Shown: positions 32,408 through 43,062 of the stretch, piece after piece
Layout of the letters: each line of letters starts with the position of its first letter
Numbering within the stretch: the first letter of the stretch is position 1
Assembly (NCBI GenBank): GCA_031772625.1
Contig: CM062815.1
Location: forward strand, 916,328,979 to 916,392,978
From: Pinus tabuliformis
Lineage: Eukaryota; Streptophyta; Pinopsida; Pinales; Pinaceae
Direction of reading: 5' to 3'
Length of the DNA: 64,000 nt
The notes under the pieces: generated by a model
The model's database searches: none
What the model saw: only the letters and a program-made list of their open reading frames with translations
What the model was told of the DNA's origin: nothing
Translations under genes and position numbers: made by a program

Positions 32408-33949
32408 TCAATTTTTTGAAAGAAAAGTTGTTGGGTCATCACTCCCTGCAGCTAAGATTTGCATGGAGGGGTCTTCGCGTACCTGCTCACAAAAAGACTC
32501 CTTGGTGAGTAGTTTGTGATAGAGGCATACTCGGTGTCCATTCACCTTAAAAGAATGGCCAGATCCGTCAATGGTAGCCAAGGTAAGAGTACCATTGTTA
32601 TGCACTTCTTGAATCTCATAAGGGCTGAGCCATATTGTTTGCAACTTGCCCTAGAAATCTTGGAATCTGGAGTCATAAGTCTATGCCCAATCCCCTTTTT
32701 GAAACGTTTTCTTCTTGATAAGGCTGTCATGCCATTTTTCCCTTTGTTCTTGAATAATTGCAGTCCGTTGCAAAGCAAGCAGTCGAGCCTCGTCTAGTTC
32801 GTTAATCTACTGGAGTCACTTGGTCTGGGCTATGGTTAGATCTAGCCCTACTCCTTGGGCCATCCTTAGAGTCTTTATTTCGAATTCTATCGGAAAAATA
32901 GGTGCTTTTCTGAACACGAGCTAGTATGGAGAGTATTCAGTAGTATTCCTCCAAGTCGTGTGATAAGCCCACAAGGCCTCTGGAAGTCTAGCAGCCCAAT
33001 CTCATCGGTGTGTTGAGACTGTCTTGGTCAAGATTGCTTCAATGACCTTATTGGTGCTTTTGACCTGCCCATTCACCTATGGGTGATATGGGGAAGTGAT
33101 CCTATGCGTAATATGATGATTCCTGAGAGTGGCAGTAATCTTATGTCCTGTATATTTCCCTCCCCCATCTGTGATAACTTCTCTTGGTAACCCATACTGC
33201 ACAAACAGTCCAAAAAGGAAGCTAATCACAGCTTCCTCTGTGGCTCTTGGTAAATCCACTGTTTCCACCCATTTTGTCACATAATCTATGGAAACTAGTA
33301 TGTAGGCCTTCTGATTGGATGGCGGATGGAATGGGCCAACGAAGTCTAATTCTCACCTTTCGAAGGGTTATATGTATAGCTAGGGTTACAGAGGCATTTC
33401 ATCAGATTGACCAGGCCTGCCCATCCTCTGACAGCTATCTTAAGCCTGGGCATATTTCTTAGCATCCTTAAAAATAGTGGACCAATAATAGCCCATTTGT
33501 AATACCTTATGCCTTGTCCTTCGATCTGCAAAATGTCCCCCGCAAGGCTCGTCATGGCAAGGTTTCAGGATGTCATGAATCTCATCCTCGTGAATGCATC
33601 TCCGTATATACATGTCAGTCCCTGTGTGAAAAAGATATCCGCCTATACAAGAGAATCGGGTGTTGTGCTGAATGATCAACTTCCTTTCTCTTGCCGCCAA
33701 ATGCCTAGGTAGCTTCCTGACTGCCAAATAATTTGCCACATCTATGTACCATGGCATCTTGACTACCATGAAAAATAGATGTTCATCTAGAAATTCATTG
33801 TCTACCACCAGTGGATCATTCACCTTCAGGATTCATGATAGAAAGTCAGCAACCCGGTTTTCCTTCCCTGGACGATCTTTTATAATAATATTGAAGTCCT
33901 GCAAAAGAAATAGCCATCAGGTTACTCGACCATTTGTGATAGGTTTATT
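32408..33949 (-). pseudogene. Integrase and RNase H end (C)
   Basis: From the right: an RNase H tail (QDFNIIIKDRPGKENRVADFLS), then the integrase zinc domain (HDEPCGGHF...GYYWSTIFKDAKKYAQ), core pieces (MTKWVETVDL; YGLPREVITDGGGKYTGH with the second Asp; SPYHP), and a C-terminal domain ending GPYEIQEVHNNGTLTL..DGSGHSFKVNGHRVCLYH near 32,500-32,630. Several stops and frame changes. The GHRVCLYH-type end without a chromodomain fits Athila/Tat rather than chromoviruses. Confidence 0.8.
33945..33949. repeat. Target site duplication of D (left)
   Basis: ttatt, matched by ttatt at 37,244-37,248. Confidence 0.8.
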
Positions 33950-34570
33950 TGATCCAGATTTAAAAAGGAACGCAAAAAATTAGAAAAATAACCATAAATA
34001 CAGATATGCAGTGGAAATAATACTTCATTTCATTAATGTAAAATACTGAAATATGCTTACAAACAGAAATGGAAATAAACTAGCTAGGGCGATGGTAGCT
34101 TATCTCTGAGAAGAGATGTGGCGGCTACATGCCTCTGAAATGTGTTACAATGAGGCTCAAAGGCCTATTTATTGTTGAGAAACAATGGAAAACCCTAAAC
34201 ATCCAAAAATCTAACCCTAGAAGATGAAACACCAAACTGTGGGCCTCGTTTGGGTAAATTAATACATCAACTTCCCGGGGTTGTAACTTTGGCATACAAT
34301 CTTCGTTTGAAGCGCACAATATCTTATTAGAAAGATCTATTCGAGTAATACAACTTTGGGAAGAGCAACATTTGTCCATGGACCCATGTTGCTTTTAGAT
34401 TTCCCAAAAAATGTCGTTTAGGGCCTCAAAATAGCTTCGGAAGTTCAGGGCCCGAAAAACTGCTAAAAATAGTAAATTGTGCTACAATTAAGGAAACTGG
34501 AAAACTGAATGAGACAGTTGTGGGGGTCTAAGTGGGATAGGTGGGTGGCCACAAACATCCACCTGGATCA
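33950..34570 (-). repeat. 3' LTR of D
   Basis: 621 bp, tgatccag to cctggatca. It has a 42-bp segment after ataacca (near 34,008-34,050) that the other LTR lacks. An AATAAATAG motif on the minus strand near 34,165-34,180 may be the core promoter. Confidence 0.85.
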
Positions 34571-34800
34571 TTCGTTCCCCCTTAGGAATTAATGTTCCCA
34601 TTGCATTGAGTTCCTCCATCTGTTGAACTTGGTCCATGGTGACCTGTTCTGCAATCTCGGACGTGTCCAGTAATGGTGGGAAGCATGGTCGGGGGTGGTA
34701 CACATTGAACACTTAGTGCAGGTGAAGGAATGGAGGAATGCTTTGCTCCAAAGAATTTTTTGCTGCAACCTTGGTAATGATGTAAGGACCATATCAGAGT
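34488..34800 (-). pseudogene. Integrase C-terminus, tail (D)
   Basis: After the stop of the 370-codon ORF the text goes on in other frames with YGPY.I.K.AAKN, VFNVYHPRPCFPPLL and a Q-rich tail (DQVQQMEELNAMG). This is the end of a chromovirus-type pol. The last part runs into the LTR (34,570), which is common where pol overlaps the LTR. Confidence 0.6.
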
Positions 34801-35906
34801 GGTCTGAGCTTTTGATGGGCTCTTGTAAGGCATTCTTTCTGCATATGTAACCAAACTTTGTCGCCCACCTGAAACTTGTGTGGTGCCCCTGTGGGTGAGG
34901 AGAAGTTGTTCCTATGTTCTTTCATGATCATATCCCTATGTTGCTGCTGATGCATGGAGGAACCCTTCACGGGGGTCATGGATGTGGTGATGATCTTCCC
35001 CTTACTTTCAGAGTGAACCAGACAGAAAATGCATTTCCTAGTCTGGCCGATGAGCTTGCTGCATTTCTTAGCAGTGCTCAAAGAGGTGGGGGTAGTTGGG
35101 GCTACATCTGATATCCTGTATAATGAATTACCCAAAGAAATAATAATAGTGCGAGGTCTTGAATCATACACAATATGTTGCCTCCATAAATATGGTTGGC
35201 CTAATAAGACATCACATAATACCTCATTTGTGAAGGGCTTGATGTTGTAGGGAAGGCGACATTGCTGGTGGATTCGAAGATCTCGTCCTTCATGAAGCCA
35301 CCCGATATTGTACAGCTGTGGGTGTGGTGTAGTCGGTAGGCCCAACTGCTTCATGACATCTGCTGAAATGAGGTTCTTTTGGCTGCCACTGTCGACAATG
35401 AATTGTAGCGGTGAACCCTTAACCCACACTTGTGAGTGGAAAAGATGCTCCCCCTCCTCTCGATCTTCGGGCTCATTCTTCTGGATCTTGGTGGTGGCAA
35501 CAGTGGCGCTAGGTAGCACGTCAATGATCTTCTTCCCTTTTCCATTCCCCTTGTCAGGTTCTGACTTAGGGTTAGAACATGCATCTGATTCTAAGGCCTT
35601 CAACTTGACCACAAGTGACTGCTTGGTCCGACACTCGCTTGTGTCATGAGTGGGACTCTTGTGGAACTCACACCACTTTCCTGCATCCTTCTTCGACTTC
35701 GTGGTGTTTTTATTTAGCTGTGGCTTGGATGGGTTGTCTTGGGTTGCCCCATCTTGGATTTTTCCTTGGTTCCGCGACTTGGGGAAGCCTTTCCCTTGCT
35801 TCAGATTTGTAGATCCAAAGTCTCGCTTCTTCTGTTTAAACTTCTGCTCGATTTTGACAGTGTATTGGTACGCCATGCCGAGCGAGGAGATGTTTAGGAA
35901 CTCCAT
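34794..35906 (-). CDS. Gag-protease fused to integrase C-terminus (D)
   Basis: A 370-codon open frame from ATG. Residues about 1-100: end of gag with a basic linker and a knuckle-like WCEFHKSPTHDTSEC; about 165-255: aspartic protease (FIVDSGSQKNLISADVMKQLGL, DVLLGQPYLW); about 256-315: post-protease linker; about 335-370: FQVGDKVWLHMQKECLT, the conserved strand of the integrase C-terminal domain. RT, RNase H and the integrase core, normally about 900 residues, are simply missing with the frame kept. The protease site D-S-G is intact. The open frame in an otherwise decayed neighbourhood suggests either recent activity in trans or chance. Confidence 0.8.
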   Translation of the reverse strand: MEFLNISSLGMAYQYTVKIEQKFKQKKRDFGSTNLKQGKGFPKSRNQGKIQDGATQDNPSKPQLNKNTTKSKKDAGKWCEFHKSPTHDTSECRTKQSLVVKLKALESDACSNPKSEPDKGNGKGKKIIDVLPSATVATTKIQKNEPEDREEGEHLFHSQVWVKGSPLQFIVDSGSQKNLISADVMKQLGLPTTPHPQLYNIGWLHEGRDLRIHQQCRLPYNIKPFTNEVLCDVLLGQPYLWRQHIVYDSRPRTIIISLGNSLYRISDVAPTTPTSLSTAKKCSKLIGQTRKCIFCLVHSESKGKIITTSMTPVKGSSMHQQQHRDMIMKEHRNNFSSPTGAPHKFQVGDKVWLHMQKECLTRAHQKLRPL

Positions 35907-36623
35907 CTCTTCCTAGATGTACCTGTATAGGCAGCCACGGTATTTGAGTACCAAATGCAGCTTGGAGTCCTTGACACCAAACTGTGTTCGAAGGGTATGA
36001 AAAATGTTTGTGAATTCCGGCACATCTTAGTCCCTTCCCTACCGCAGCGTGGTCCACTTTATGTATTTTTCCTCGTAGCTTTTGACAGGTTAGTACTACT
36101 CCTTGATGGCATCCTAGAATGAATTCCAAGTGGGTGCGGCTGAAAATAGTGAGCCCGTACTTTCATCCTTCTGCTCGCAGTAGGTTTCCCACCAGTCCTT
36201 GATGTGGGGGGTTGCTTTGAGAAGAGAGAAAATAATATTTTCCCAACTTGAAAAATCATGAACAGGAAAATACCCTTCTAGCATATTTAACCATTTATCT
36301 ACGACATCTACATCTATTTGACCCTCAAAGATGGGGATTTCAAAATTAACTTATACCTTAAAGGGTGTGGCGTTTCCAGAGTAGCTGTTGGAAGTTGATG
36401 CGTCGCCTCTGGGTAGCTGCTGAAGGATCTGGGCAAAGCTGTCCATCATCGCATTCCTTTGCCACTCGAGGGCTTCCTCAAGAAATATTTTGATAGGATC
36501 TCTTGCCCCCTCGTCTTTCTTTTCATTTGCCATGGGAGGTCGTCGGGATTCGCAAGGGTAGTCTTGTAAAGGTTCGACCAGTTCAAGCTCTAACTCCTTA
36601 TATCCCAACCTTGTTGGGGACAT
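35907..36623 (-). pseudogene. Gag N-terminal and capsid part (D)
   Basis: ATG at 36,623, 90 codons (ELVEPLQDYP..., DPIKIFLEEALEWQRNAMMDSFAQILQQL), then in broken frames a capsid domain: GQIDVDVVDKWLNMLEGYF, IIFSLLKATPHIKDWWETYCEQ, KEYK-type basic turn, and KLHLVLKYRG. This is the Retrotrans_gag pattern of plant Gypsy elements. Stops occur near 36,115 and 36,030. It continues in order into the ORF at 35,906. Confidence 0.75.
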
Positions 36624-36649
36624 GCAAAGAAAATTAGAGAAAAAACATA

Positions 36650-36663
36650 CTCATCTGATACCA
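36650..36663 (-). promoter_or_regulatory. Primer binding site of D (tRNA-Met type)
   Basis: Minus strand TGGTATCAGATGAG, one base from the LTR end at 36,665. Confidence 0.85.
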
Positions 36664-36664
36664 C

Positions 36665-37243
36665 TAATTCGGATTTAAATAGGAACGCAACAAATTACAG
36701 AAATAACCATGTAAAATACTGAAATATGCTTACAAACAGAAATGGAAATAAACCAGCTAGGGAGATGGTAGCTTATCTTTGAGAAGAGATGTGGTGGCTA
36801 CATGCCTCTAAACCGTGTTACAATGAGGCTCGAATGGCTATTTATTGTTGGGAAACAATGGAAAACCCTAAACATCCAAAAACCTAACCCTAGAATATGA
36901 AACACTAAACTGTGGGCCCCGTTTGGGTAAATTGGTACATTAACTTCCCGCGGTTGTAATTTTGGCATACAATATCTATTTGACGTGAAAAATATCTAGT
37001 TAGAAAGATCTATCCGAGCACTACAACTTTGGAAAGAGAAATATCGGTTCATGGACCCATGTTGCTTCCAAATTTCCCGAAAAACATCGTTTAGGGCCTT
37101 AAAATGACTCTGGAAGTTCAGGACCCGAAAAATTGCTAAAAATAGTAAATTGTGCTACAATTAAGGAAACTAAAAAACTGAATGAGACAGTTGTGGGGGT
37201 CCAAGTGGAATAGGTGGGCAGCCACTAACATCCACCTAGATCA
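36665..37243 (-). repeat. 5' LTR of D
   Basis: 579 bp, taattcgg to cctagatca (TG mutated to TA at one end). Followed by the duplication ttatt at 37,244-37,248. Confidence 0.85.
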
Positions 37244-37248
37244 TTATT

Positions 37249-38400
37249 AGCTAGATATCGAATGGCAGAGTGATCAATGTACAGAAAGACTGGGTAGCCA
37301 ATTATATAGTGTCTAAATTGATTTATTGCATAGATAACAAATAAGAATTCTTTTTCTGTCATTGTATAATTAAGTTCTGCAGAAGTGATAATTTTGCTAA
37401 TATAATATATATCATAAGGTTTCTTGTCCTCCTCCTAGCCAAGGACAGCGCCTATGGCTACATCTAATCCATTTGTGGATATGTGAAATGACAACTCCCA
37501 ATTTGGTCCATGTAATACTGGTGTTGTTGAGACTAGTTTCTTTAAACCTATAAAAGTTGTGTCACATTTGTTAGACCAACTGAAATCAGCATTTCTAGTT
37601 AAAGCATATAGAGGCTCAACAATTTGTGAAAAGTTTTTAATAAAACTACGATAATAGCCTGCATATCCTAGGAAGCTACGTACCTTTGTTTTAGTGCAGG
37701 GGGTAGGAAATAAAAGAATTACGTGAATTTTTGCTGGGTCTACCTGTATTCCTGCTGTAGAGATATAGTGTCCCAAGATTACACCCTCAGTAATCATCAT
37801 GTGGGACTTGACATTGCTTAAAAATAACCTGGTAGCAATGCATCGGTCTAAGAATTTTTCTAATGTTTGAAATGCTTGGTCGAAGTCATCCCCATATGGA
37901 GTAAAATCATCCATATACACCTCAAGTCCTTCATTTATTAAATTATCAAAGATGTTGAGTATATCCCTTTGGAATGTAGCCGGGGCATTACATAAGCCAA
38001 ATTTTAATACTCTGTATGCGAATGTACACCAGGGACAGGTGAAGGTTGTTTTGTCCTGGTCTTTAGGGGCAATCTAAATTTGATTGTAGCCGTTGAAACT
38101 ATTTAAGAAGGAAAAGAACTGCTTCCATGCCAAAGTATGAAGGAATTGATCAATTAATGGGAGGTGAAAATGATCTTTTTGTGTCGCCTTGTTCAACTCC
38201 CTGTAGTCTACACAAATAAACAACTTCCCATTTTTCTTGGGGATGACCACCAATGGAGAGACCCATTTATTGTCTGAGATAGGATAAATAAAGTTTACAT
38301 CCAACAACTTCTGTAACTCTTCTTTCACAACGTATTTGAGATGAGGATTCAATCTTCGCTGAGACTACCGGATGGGTCGAGCATCCTTCTTAGTATAGAT
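37249..38400 (-). pseudogene. Reverse transcriptase and RNase H start (C)
   Basis: 38,074-38,352 gives the fingers (LNPHLKYVVKEELQKLLD, SDNKWVSPLVVIPKKNGK, CVDYRELNKAT); 37,435-37,920 gives the palm from VYMDDF through LGHYIS..GIQVDPAKI, VRSFLGYAGYYRSFI and PVLHGPNWELSFHISTNGLDVAIGAVLG, where the RNase H aspartate (D.SD) is partly lost. Between them a stop and a frame change occur near 38,070. RNase H is cut at 37,248 by D and resumes at 33,944. Confidence 0.85.
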
Positions 38401-39125
38401 GTGGCATGTACATAACTATGGGTCTACTCCTTTCATATCAGGATAATCCCATGCAAAAGCCCCTTTATATTTCTGCAGGACCTGTATGAGGTTTTGCTAC
38501 TAATCTCTATCCAGACCATCATTAATATTTTAAATTTTGTTGGGTTCGATATCAACAGGTTTGTTGTTATGAAAAATAGTCGTCTGAATGTGCTGATCAT
38601 CGGTATCCTTCAGAGGATCCTCCATGGCTTCATTATCCAAGGTTGCTTTCATCATTTGACACTTTACATTGCTCACATTAGGAGGCTGATTTATAAAATT
38701 ACTGAGAACGTTGTCTTCATTTTGATATTTAAATTCTAGTGCCTCTACTACTATGAGTGGTGAATGGATGCTTTCCTCCAGGTACGCTGGTGGTTGTTTG
38801 CATATTTTTAAAATGGGCAAACTTGGCTTAGTAGGAGGATACAACACAAGATTTTTTACAACATCCCCCTTTGCAATATTCATGCTGCTTTCTTTGAAGC
38901 CAATACAAGCATTAGCTGTTGTAAGCCAAGGTCAGCCCAGAATCAGAGGGTGCCCATCTAATATACCCTTTGGGTTTATGACAAGAAAATCTATTGGATA
39001 ATCCCACAAATAAACATAAACTATAATATATTGTAAGTTTCCTTCTGGCCTTACCACTGAATGATAAACAAGTTCTAATAACGTGGTGGTGGTTCCAAGG
39101 TTGTAATACTAAGTGCTCGACAGGT
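38401..39125 (-). pseudogene. Protease to RT linker (C)
   Basis: The protease tail is in broken frames near 38,880-39,125 and a 118-codon linker lies at 38,530-38,883 (SIHSPLIVVEALEFKYQNEDNVLSNF..). An AFAWDYPDMKGVDP-like segment, typical just before RT, is readable near 38,400-38,470. Confidence 0.6.
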
Positions 39126-40310
39126 TTATTCTGTTAAAATATTAATGGCTACACCCAGATCAACTAGAGTATTGGGAAAGGAGCGGCCATATATCTGAAC
39201 TATCACTATGGGATTTCTAGGATCTTCATACTTTATTGGAGTTTCCCCTCCTAAGAGTAAATCAGATAAGGTCCCTACAATGTGAATGGTGGGTGAGGTT
39301 TTTGCTTTACTCGCAGGCTTCTTTACACATAACTCTTTAATTGTTTTAGCATATATGGGTATGTCTTGAATGGCCTGGAGGAGAGGGATTTTAATACAAA
39401 TATTTTTTAGTTCCCCTACAAGATCGAAATCTGGATAAACAATATGTTTGGGTATCGTTAACCTTTCGGGGAATGGGGGAGAAGTGACTGTAAATTTTTC
39501 AGGGTCTTCATGATGATCTGTCTCTTCTCCTTGTTTTAGTTCGATATTAATTACAGGTGGTGGTATATGTACAGGTGCGGTTTCAATTTCGATTGAAGGC
39601 TGATCCTTGTTTTCCTCAGGGGTGATGATACGTCTTGACCTCAATCTAAGTTCATTACATTCTTTCTGCTCAACCTCATAATCTGAGCTTTCAATAATAT
39701 GCACCAACTGGACCAGTCTGTTATTAGGATTTGGATCCGTTTGAGCTGGAAATTGAGGCCATAGAAGAGGTTGGGGATTTTGCTGTAATGTATATGGTGC
39801 TGATATTGCAGGTTGAGGCTGAGGACCTACCCCCATAGGTGTGTTAGATATCCCTAGAGGTCGCTTCCAATTTGTAGACCAATTCAGATTTTGAGAGGTG
39901 GAGGCAGGCCACTGGGATTGATAGGGATTGCCCTGCCAAACAGGAGTAAAAGGAGAATTTGGCTAGCCATTACCCGAAAAATATTGTGTTGGCCAAGATG
40001 TCATAGGGAATGGCTGGGTTTGCCAATTTGGGTAGGGTGATTGGCCCTACCATGCTACCCCAAGGTTCTATTGCTAATTAAACTATGAAGAAGGAAAGAA
40101 CTGGGATGCATCTTGTGGCATACCTATAGGTTTAGCCTGTCACTATCGACACTTGTTCATCTGATATACTAGCTCTGTTTCTTCTTCTGCTTCCTTGAAT
40201 ACTGCTTTCAGCCCCGACAATGATGGACATTGTTCAATGGCATTTTCTTTAGTACATATAGTGCATGTCTGCACCATGTATAATGGGAATTCCCATTGGT
40301 TGTGCTTCTT
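39126..40310 (-). pseudogene. Gag C-terminal part and protease (C)
   Basis: 39,126-39,836 (236 codons) has a long acidic/proline linker, the Athila-like PPFPERLTIPKH and LKNICIKIPLLQAIQDIPIYAKTIKELC block, and the protease site TLVDLGVAINIL (D-L-G). Right of it, broken frames give QWQ/NP-rich gag text and, near 40,200-40,300, CTICTKENAIEQC, a knuckle that has lost its histidine. Gag N-terminal sequence is missing; the coding stops at the palindromic junction with A. Confidence 0.75.
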
Positions 40311-40330
40311 TCGACAAGCACAACCAATGG
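40284..40330. repeat. Fold-back palindrome at the C/A junction
   Basis: atgggaattcccat (40,284-40,297) is a perfect palindrome. It overlaps a 15-bp perfect inverted repeat, 40,293-40,307 with 40,316-40,330, separated by an 8-base loop (ctttcgac). Minus-strand C coding fades here and plus-strand A coding begins. Confidence 0.9.
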
Positions 40331-42184
40331 AACAAAAAATGTTTGCGATAAGGCAGACGATCACAAGCTTCGATGAGCACTCATGTGAGGCTAAAGAACC
40401 CATGTAATTTCAAGGTTCTACTATGTTTTCACCAATAATTACAACCCCGTTGGCTATGGTAATCTCCACTGGTGGCACTTGAACCCCATCCCAGCCAACA
40501 ATCCTGAAACCCAAAAAGAAAGGAGTAGTTCAAAATCCGGTAGTTAAGAAGCCGAGAACTACCCTGACATTTCACATTGTCGACCTTACTATTGAGGTCG
40601 GACAATCAGTCTCCACATCCCTGGTTATTGAAGAAATCCCCCCCAATACCTCTACTATCCTACCTTAGTCACGAGAATCTTCTCCCCACACTGCCTCCAC
40701 TTCCACAACCTTGTCGGAAACCATCCCCTCTGGCACACGACTAGCAACTGTAGAAATGGAGGTCGAATCAACAGAGCAGTTTAGAGGGGCCACCTCTTCC
40801 AATGGCACCCAACAAACCTTGCTAGTCTCTCTACTTTTTGGGTTAGACCAACTCCAGGAGAAAGGACCAACCAAAACTCTTCCGTGGGAGGGAGGGGTGG
40901 GCGAACCGTACTAACCATTGTTACCTATAAGTTTCCCACGGGTCCGTAACGCTAATTTCATTCCTCCCACTCCCTAGTTCACTCCACAATCACAACCAAT
41001 TCATTCTCCCATCTCCCATTCTGAGAAATCCATCACCAATGGCCTACCAATTCAGCAAAATTTTCCAAAACCAAGCACAATGCAAGCTGACACCCTGTAA
41101 CACTGGTCTTTGGCACAATTATTTTCATTTATTAAACAAGCGGTGCAAAGAGCCGAAAAGATAGATGATGATCTGGCTAGAGAGCACGAGCAACAAAAAA
41201 AGTAGCTACAAGAAGTGACAGAGGAGAGAGATCAACTGTGACAATAAAATACAGATTTGTAGGTGCAGGTTGATCAGGTAACAAAGTAGTTTTTGTCATT
41301 ATGGCCAATTGGACATTACAACCTACACACTAGTGAGTTGTTGCAATCATATCCAAGCAACATGTTCAAATCTAGTAGAAACCAACGCTGATATGAAGAA
41401 GAAGCTGGAAATAGGAAGATCAACATTACCAAACCCGATCAAAATATATGCGAGAACAATAGAGTTGAAGATCAGCAAGGTAGAAGCCAAGAAACAACCA
41501 CTCCCTACTGCACTATCAGATAGGTATGCCCTGATGGATAGAGTTCGCAACTATCTAGGAAGCCTTGCATTGAAGAATCATTTAGTATACCCTATGAGAG
41601 AGAAACTACATGTACTATTTTACAATAGCAGAGACTGCATGGATTCCAACCAACTCCAATAGATTGATGAGCATATCGCCGCCATTTAAGCACAGGTTGA
41701 TCAGATTGAAGAAAAATCAGCGAGAACCAAAACGCTGATAAGAGACCTGCATTCATCGGTCTGTCTACAGGTTCTGGCTCTGAAAGAAGTCTACACGAAC
41801 AATGGAGAATAGTGGGAACATTTGCGGAGTCAAAATATGACCAAATTAACATCCAATACAGCCAAATACATCACTCAACAAGGTGTCACGATCATTTCTA
41901 GCTGAGAGGATGCCCTCCAAAAGTATAATGCATTCAGGCAGCAAACCACCACTGCGGTTCCAGAGTTGGGGCCTTCATTTGGAAAATAAGGACAACAGGG
42001 GGAAGAAGGCGTAGCGAGAGAAGGAACCACCCTGTAAATGATAGCCAAGACATTGGGAGCATTAGCTCGTCAGCTGACAGAACCAGAGCAGCCACTAATA
42101 GGAGTATCTAATGAGACACCAACATGACCTGCAAAGCTCAAAATAAATTGACTCGAGGATGAGTCAAAGAATTGTAGTCAGGGC
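40331..42184 (+). pseudogene. Additional ORF of A, coiled-coil part
   Basis: Plus-strand coding-like text with stops: a Pro/Thr-rich part (40,445-41,080), then heptad-like helices KQAVQRAEKIDDDLAREHEQQK, LQEVTEERDQL near 41,140-41,270, a further open stretch 41,309-41,662, and a C-terminal helical part (QVDQIEEKSARTKTLIRDLHSSV) near 41,690-41,760. It ends before the 3' LTR. The place (after the lost integrase, same strand as A) makes it an additional ORF. No known family recognised. Confidence 0.55.
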
Positions 42185-43022
42185 TGTTGGGGTCTTTGTT
42201 TTGATTTTAAAATATTTTGAAGATATAAAGAAGAGGAAACAAGTGGCAAAAACAATGGTCAAGTTGTGTTGAAGACATTTGGGGCGGAGGCAGGAATAGA
42301 CAGTTGCGGGATGGTTGCGGAAAGCTATCAGCAGAAGGCAGGGGAAGCCAAGCAGAAAAAATGGATGAGAGGCAGCCAAGGAAAGGAACAACCAAGTAGG
42401 AACTGATAGTGCAAGTTGCAGAATGAATACAAAAGGAGAAAGTCGTAGGGAAAAAGGGGTTGGTTTTAGAGTGATGGATTGGTAACAACTTCTAGTCATG
42501 GACGAGCAAAAGAGGAAGATGTAGTTTTTTATAACATCTAGATTGAAGAACTAAACTAGTAGCCGAGAAGCATGCTGAGTATATCATAGGCAGTTATATC
42601 CTCTAATCGGGTATTTCATGTAGTTATTTGTGGCTAAGATCAATGTATTATGTCTTGCTCTCCAGTTGACTTCAGATGAATGAAGATCTAGACTAGTTTC
42701 TTGGTATGATGTATGTAATTTCTTATAATATATGGACCTACTAAAATTTTAAATGTGCTGTAAGTCTATATATGTGGTAGATTCGTTGTACTAAATGATA
42801 TGTTGTTATCCTGAGTCTATGTATAATGTTGCTTACATACTGATGGTTGATATAACCTTGACACCATGTTGAACCCTTCTTATTTATGGTCACGACATGC
42901 CTCAGGTGAGACTCCTTACCGATTAGGTAAGGTGAAAATTTCGACGTTGTCCTAGACTACAATGAGCCATTGTTGGCCCTCTCAACCTAGGGTCTTCCCC
43001 TGATGCCACTTTTGTGCCAACA
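42185..43022 (+). repeat. 3' LTR of A
   Basis: 838 bp, tgttggggtc to tgccaaca, followed by taggt. The sequence before it (gatgagtcaaagaattgtagtcagggc) is a poor polypurine tract. Confidence 0.9.
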
Positions 43023-43062
43023 TAGGTATTTTTGAAAGTTACCATTAAACCACAAAGCCAAC
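43023..43062. other. 40-bp host remnant between A and B
   Basis: It carries the right duplication of A (taggt, 43,023-43,027) and the left duplication of B (ccaac, 43,058-43,062). Joined with 19,790-19,894 and 51,651 onward it restores the pre-insertion sequence. Confidence 0.85.

Larger units (their letters stand above)
33950..37243 (-). mobile_element. Non-autonomous Gypsy element D
   Basis: A 3.3-kb element with paired LTRs, a Met-type PBS and a 5-bp duplication (ttatt), inserted in the RNase H region of C between RYLAN and a GRVT.WL segment. The 2.1-kb interior has gag, zinc-knuckle-like, protease and integrase C-terminal sequence but no RT, RNase H or integrase core. It looks like an internal-deletion derivative of a chromovirus-like Gypsy element. 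LTRs differ by roughly 7 % or more over the part compared. Confidence 0.9.
25173..40310 (-). mobile_element. Athila-like Gypsy element C, 5'-truncated
   Basis: In element direction (right to left): gag C-terminal part, protease, RT, RNase H (split by D), integrase, minisatellite, spacer, long additional ORF, polypurine tract, 3' LTR. The gag/protease text (PFPERL..., TLVDLGVAINIL) and the large ORF after integrase are Athila-like. No 5' LTR, PBS or gag N-terminus is present; the right end falls at a fold-back palindrome near 40,284-40,330. Without D it is about 11.8 kb. The left end is not exactly resolved and no target duplication was found. Confidence 0.75.
19895..43022 (+). mobile_element. 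Gypsy element A, invaded by C and D
   Basis: Paired LTRs starting tgttgggg and ending tgccaaca, a 5-bp duplication taggt on both sides, and a PBS after the left LTR show a plus-strand element of 23.1 kb, most of it later insertions. Its own parts are 20,749-25,172 (gag, protease) and 40,310-42,184 (additional ORF). RT, RNase H and integrase are missing and were replaced by C. The protease region closely parallels that of B (LDLGSD.N.LP and PYPTLLGIDWA), so A and B are one lineage. Coding is full of stops and LTRs differ strongly: A is the oldest element with both ends in the window. Confidence 0.9.

Noticed and set aside
35308-35649. Plus-strand 113-codon open frame
   Set aside because: Antisense of the gag-protease ORF of D; the protease motif is on the minus strand.
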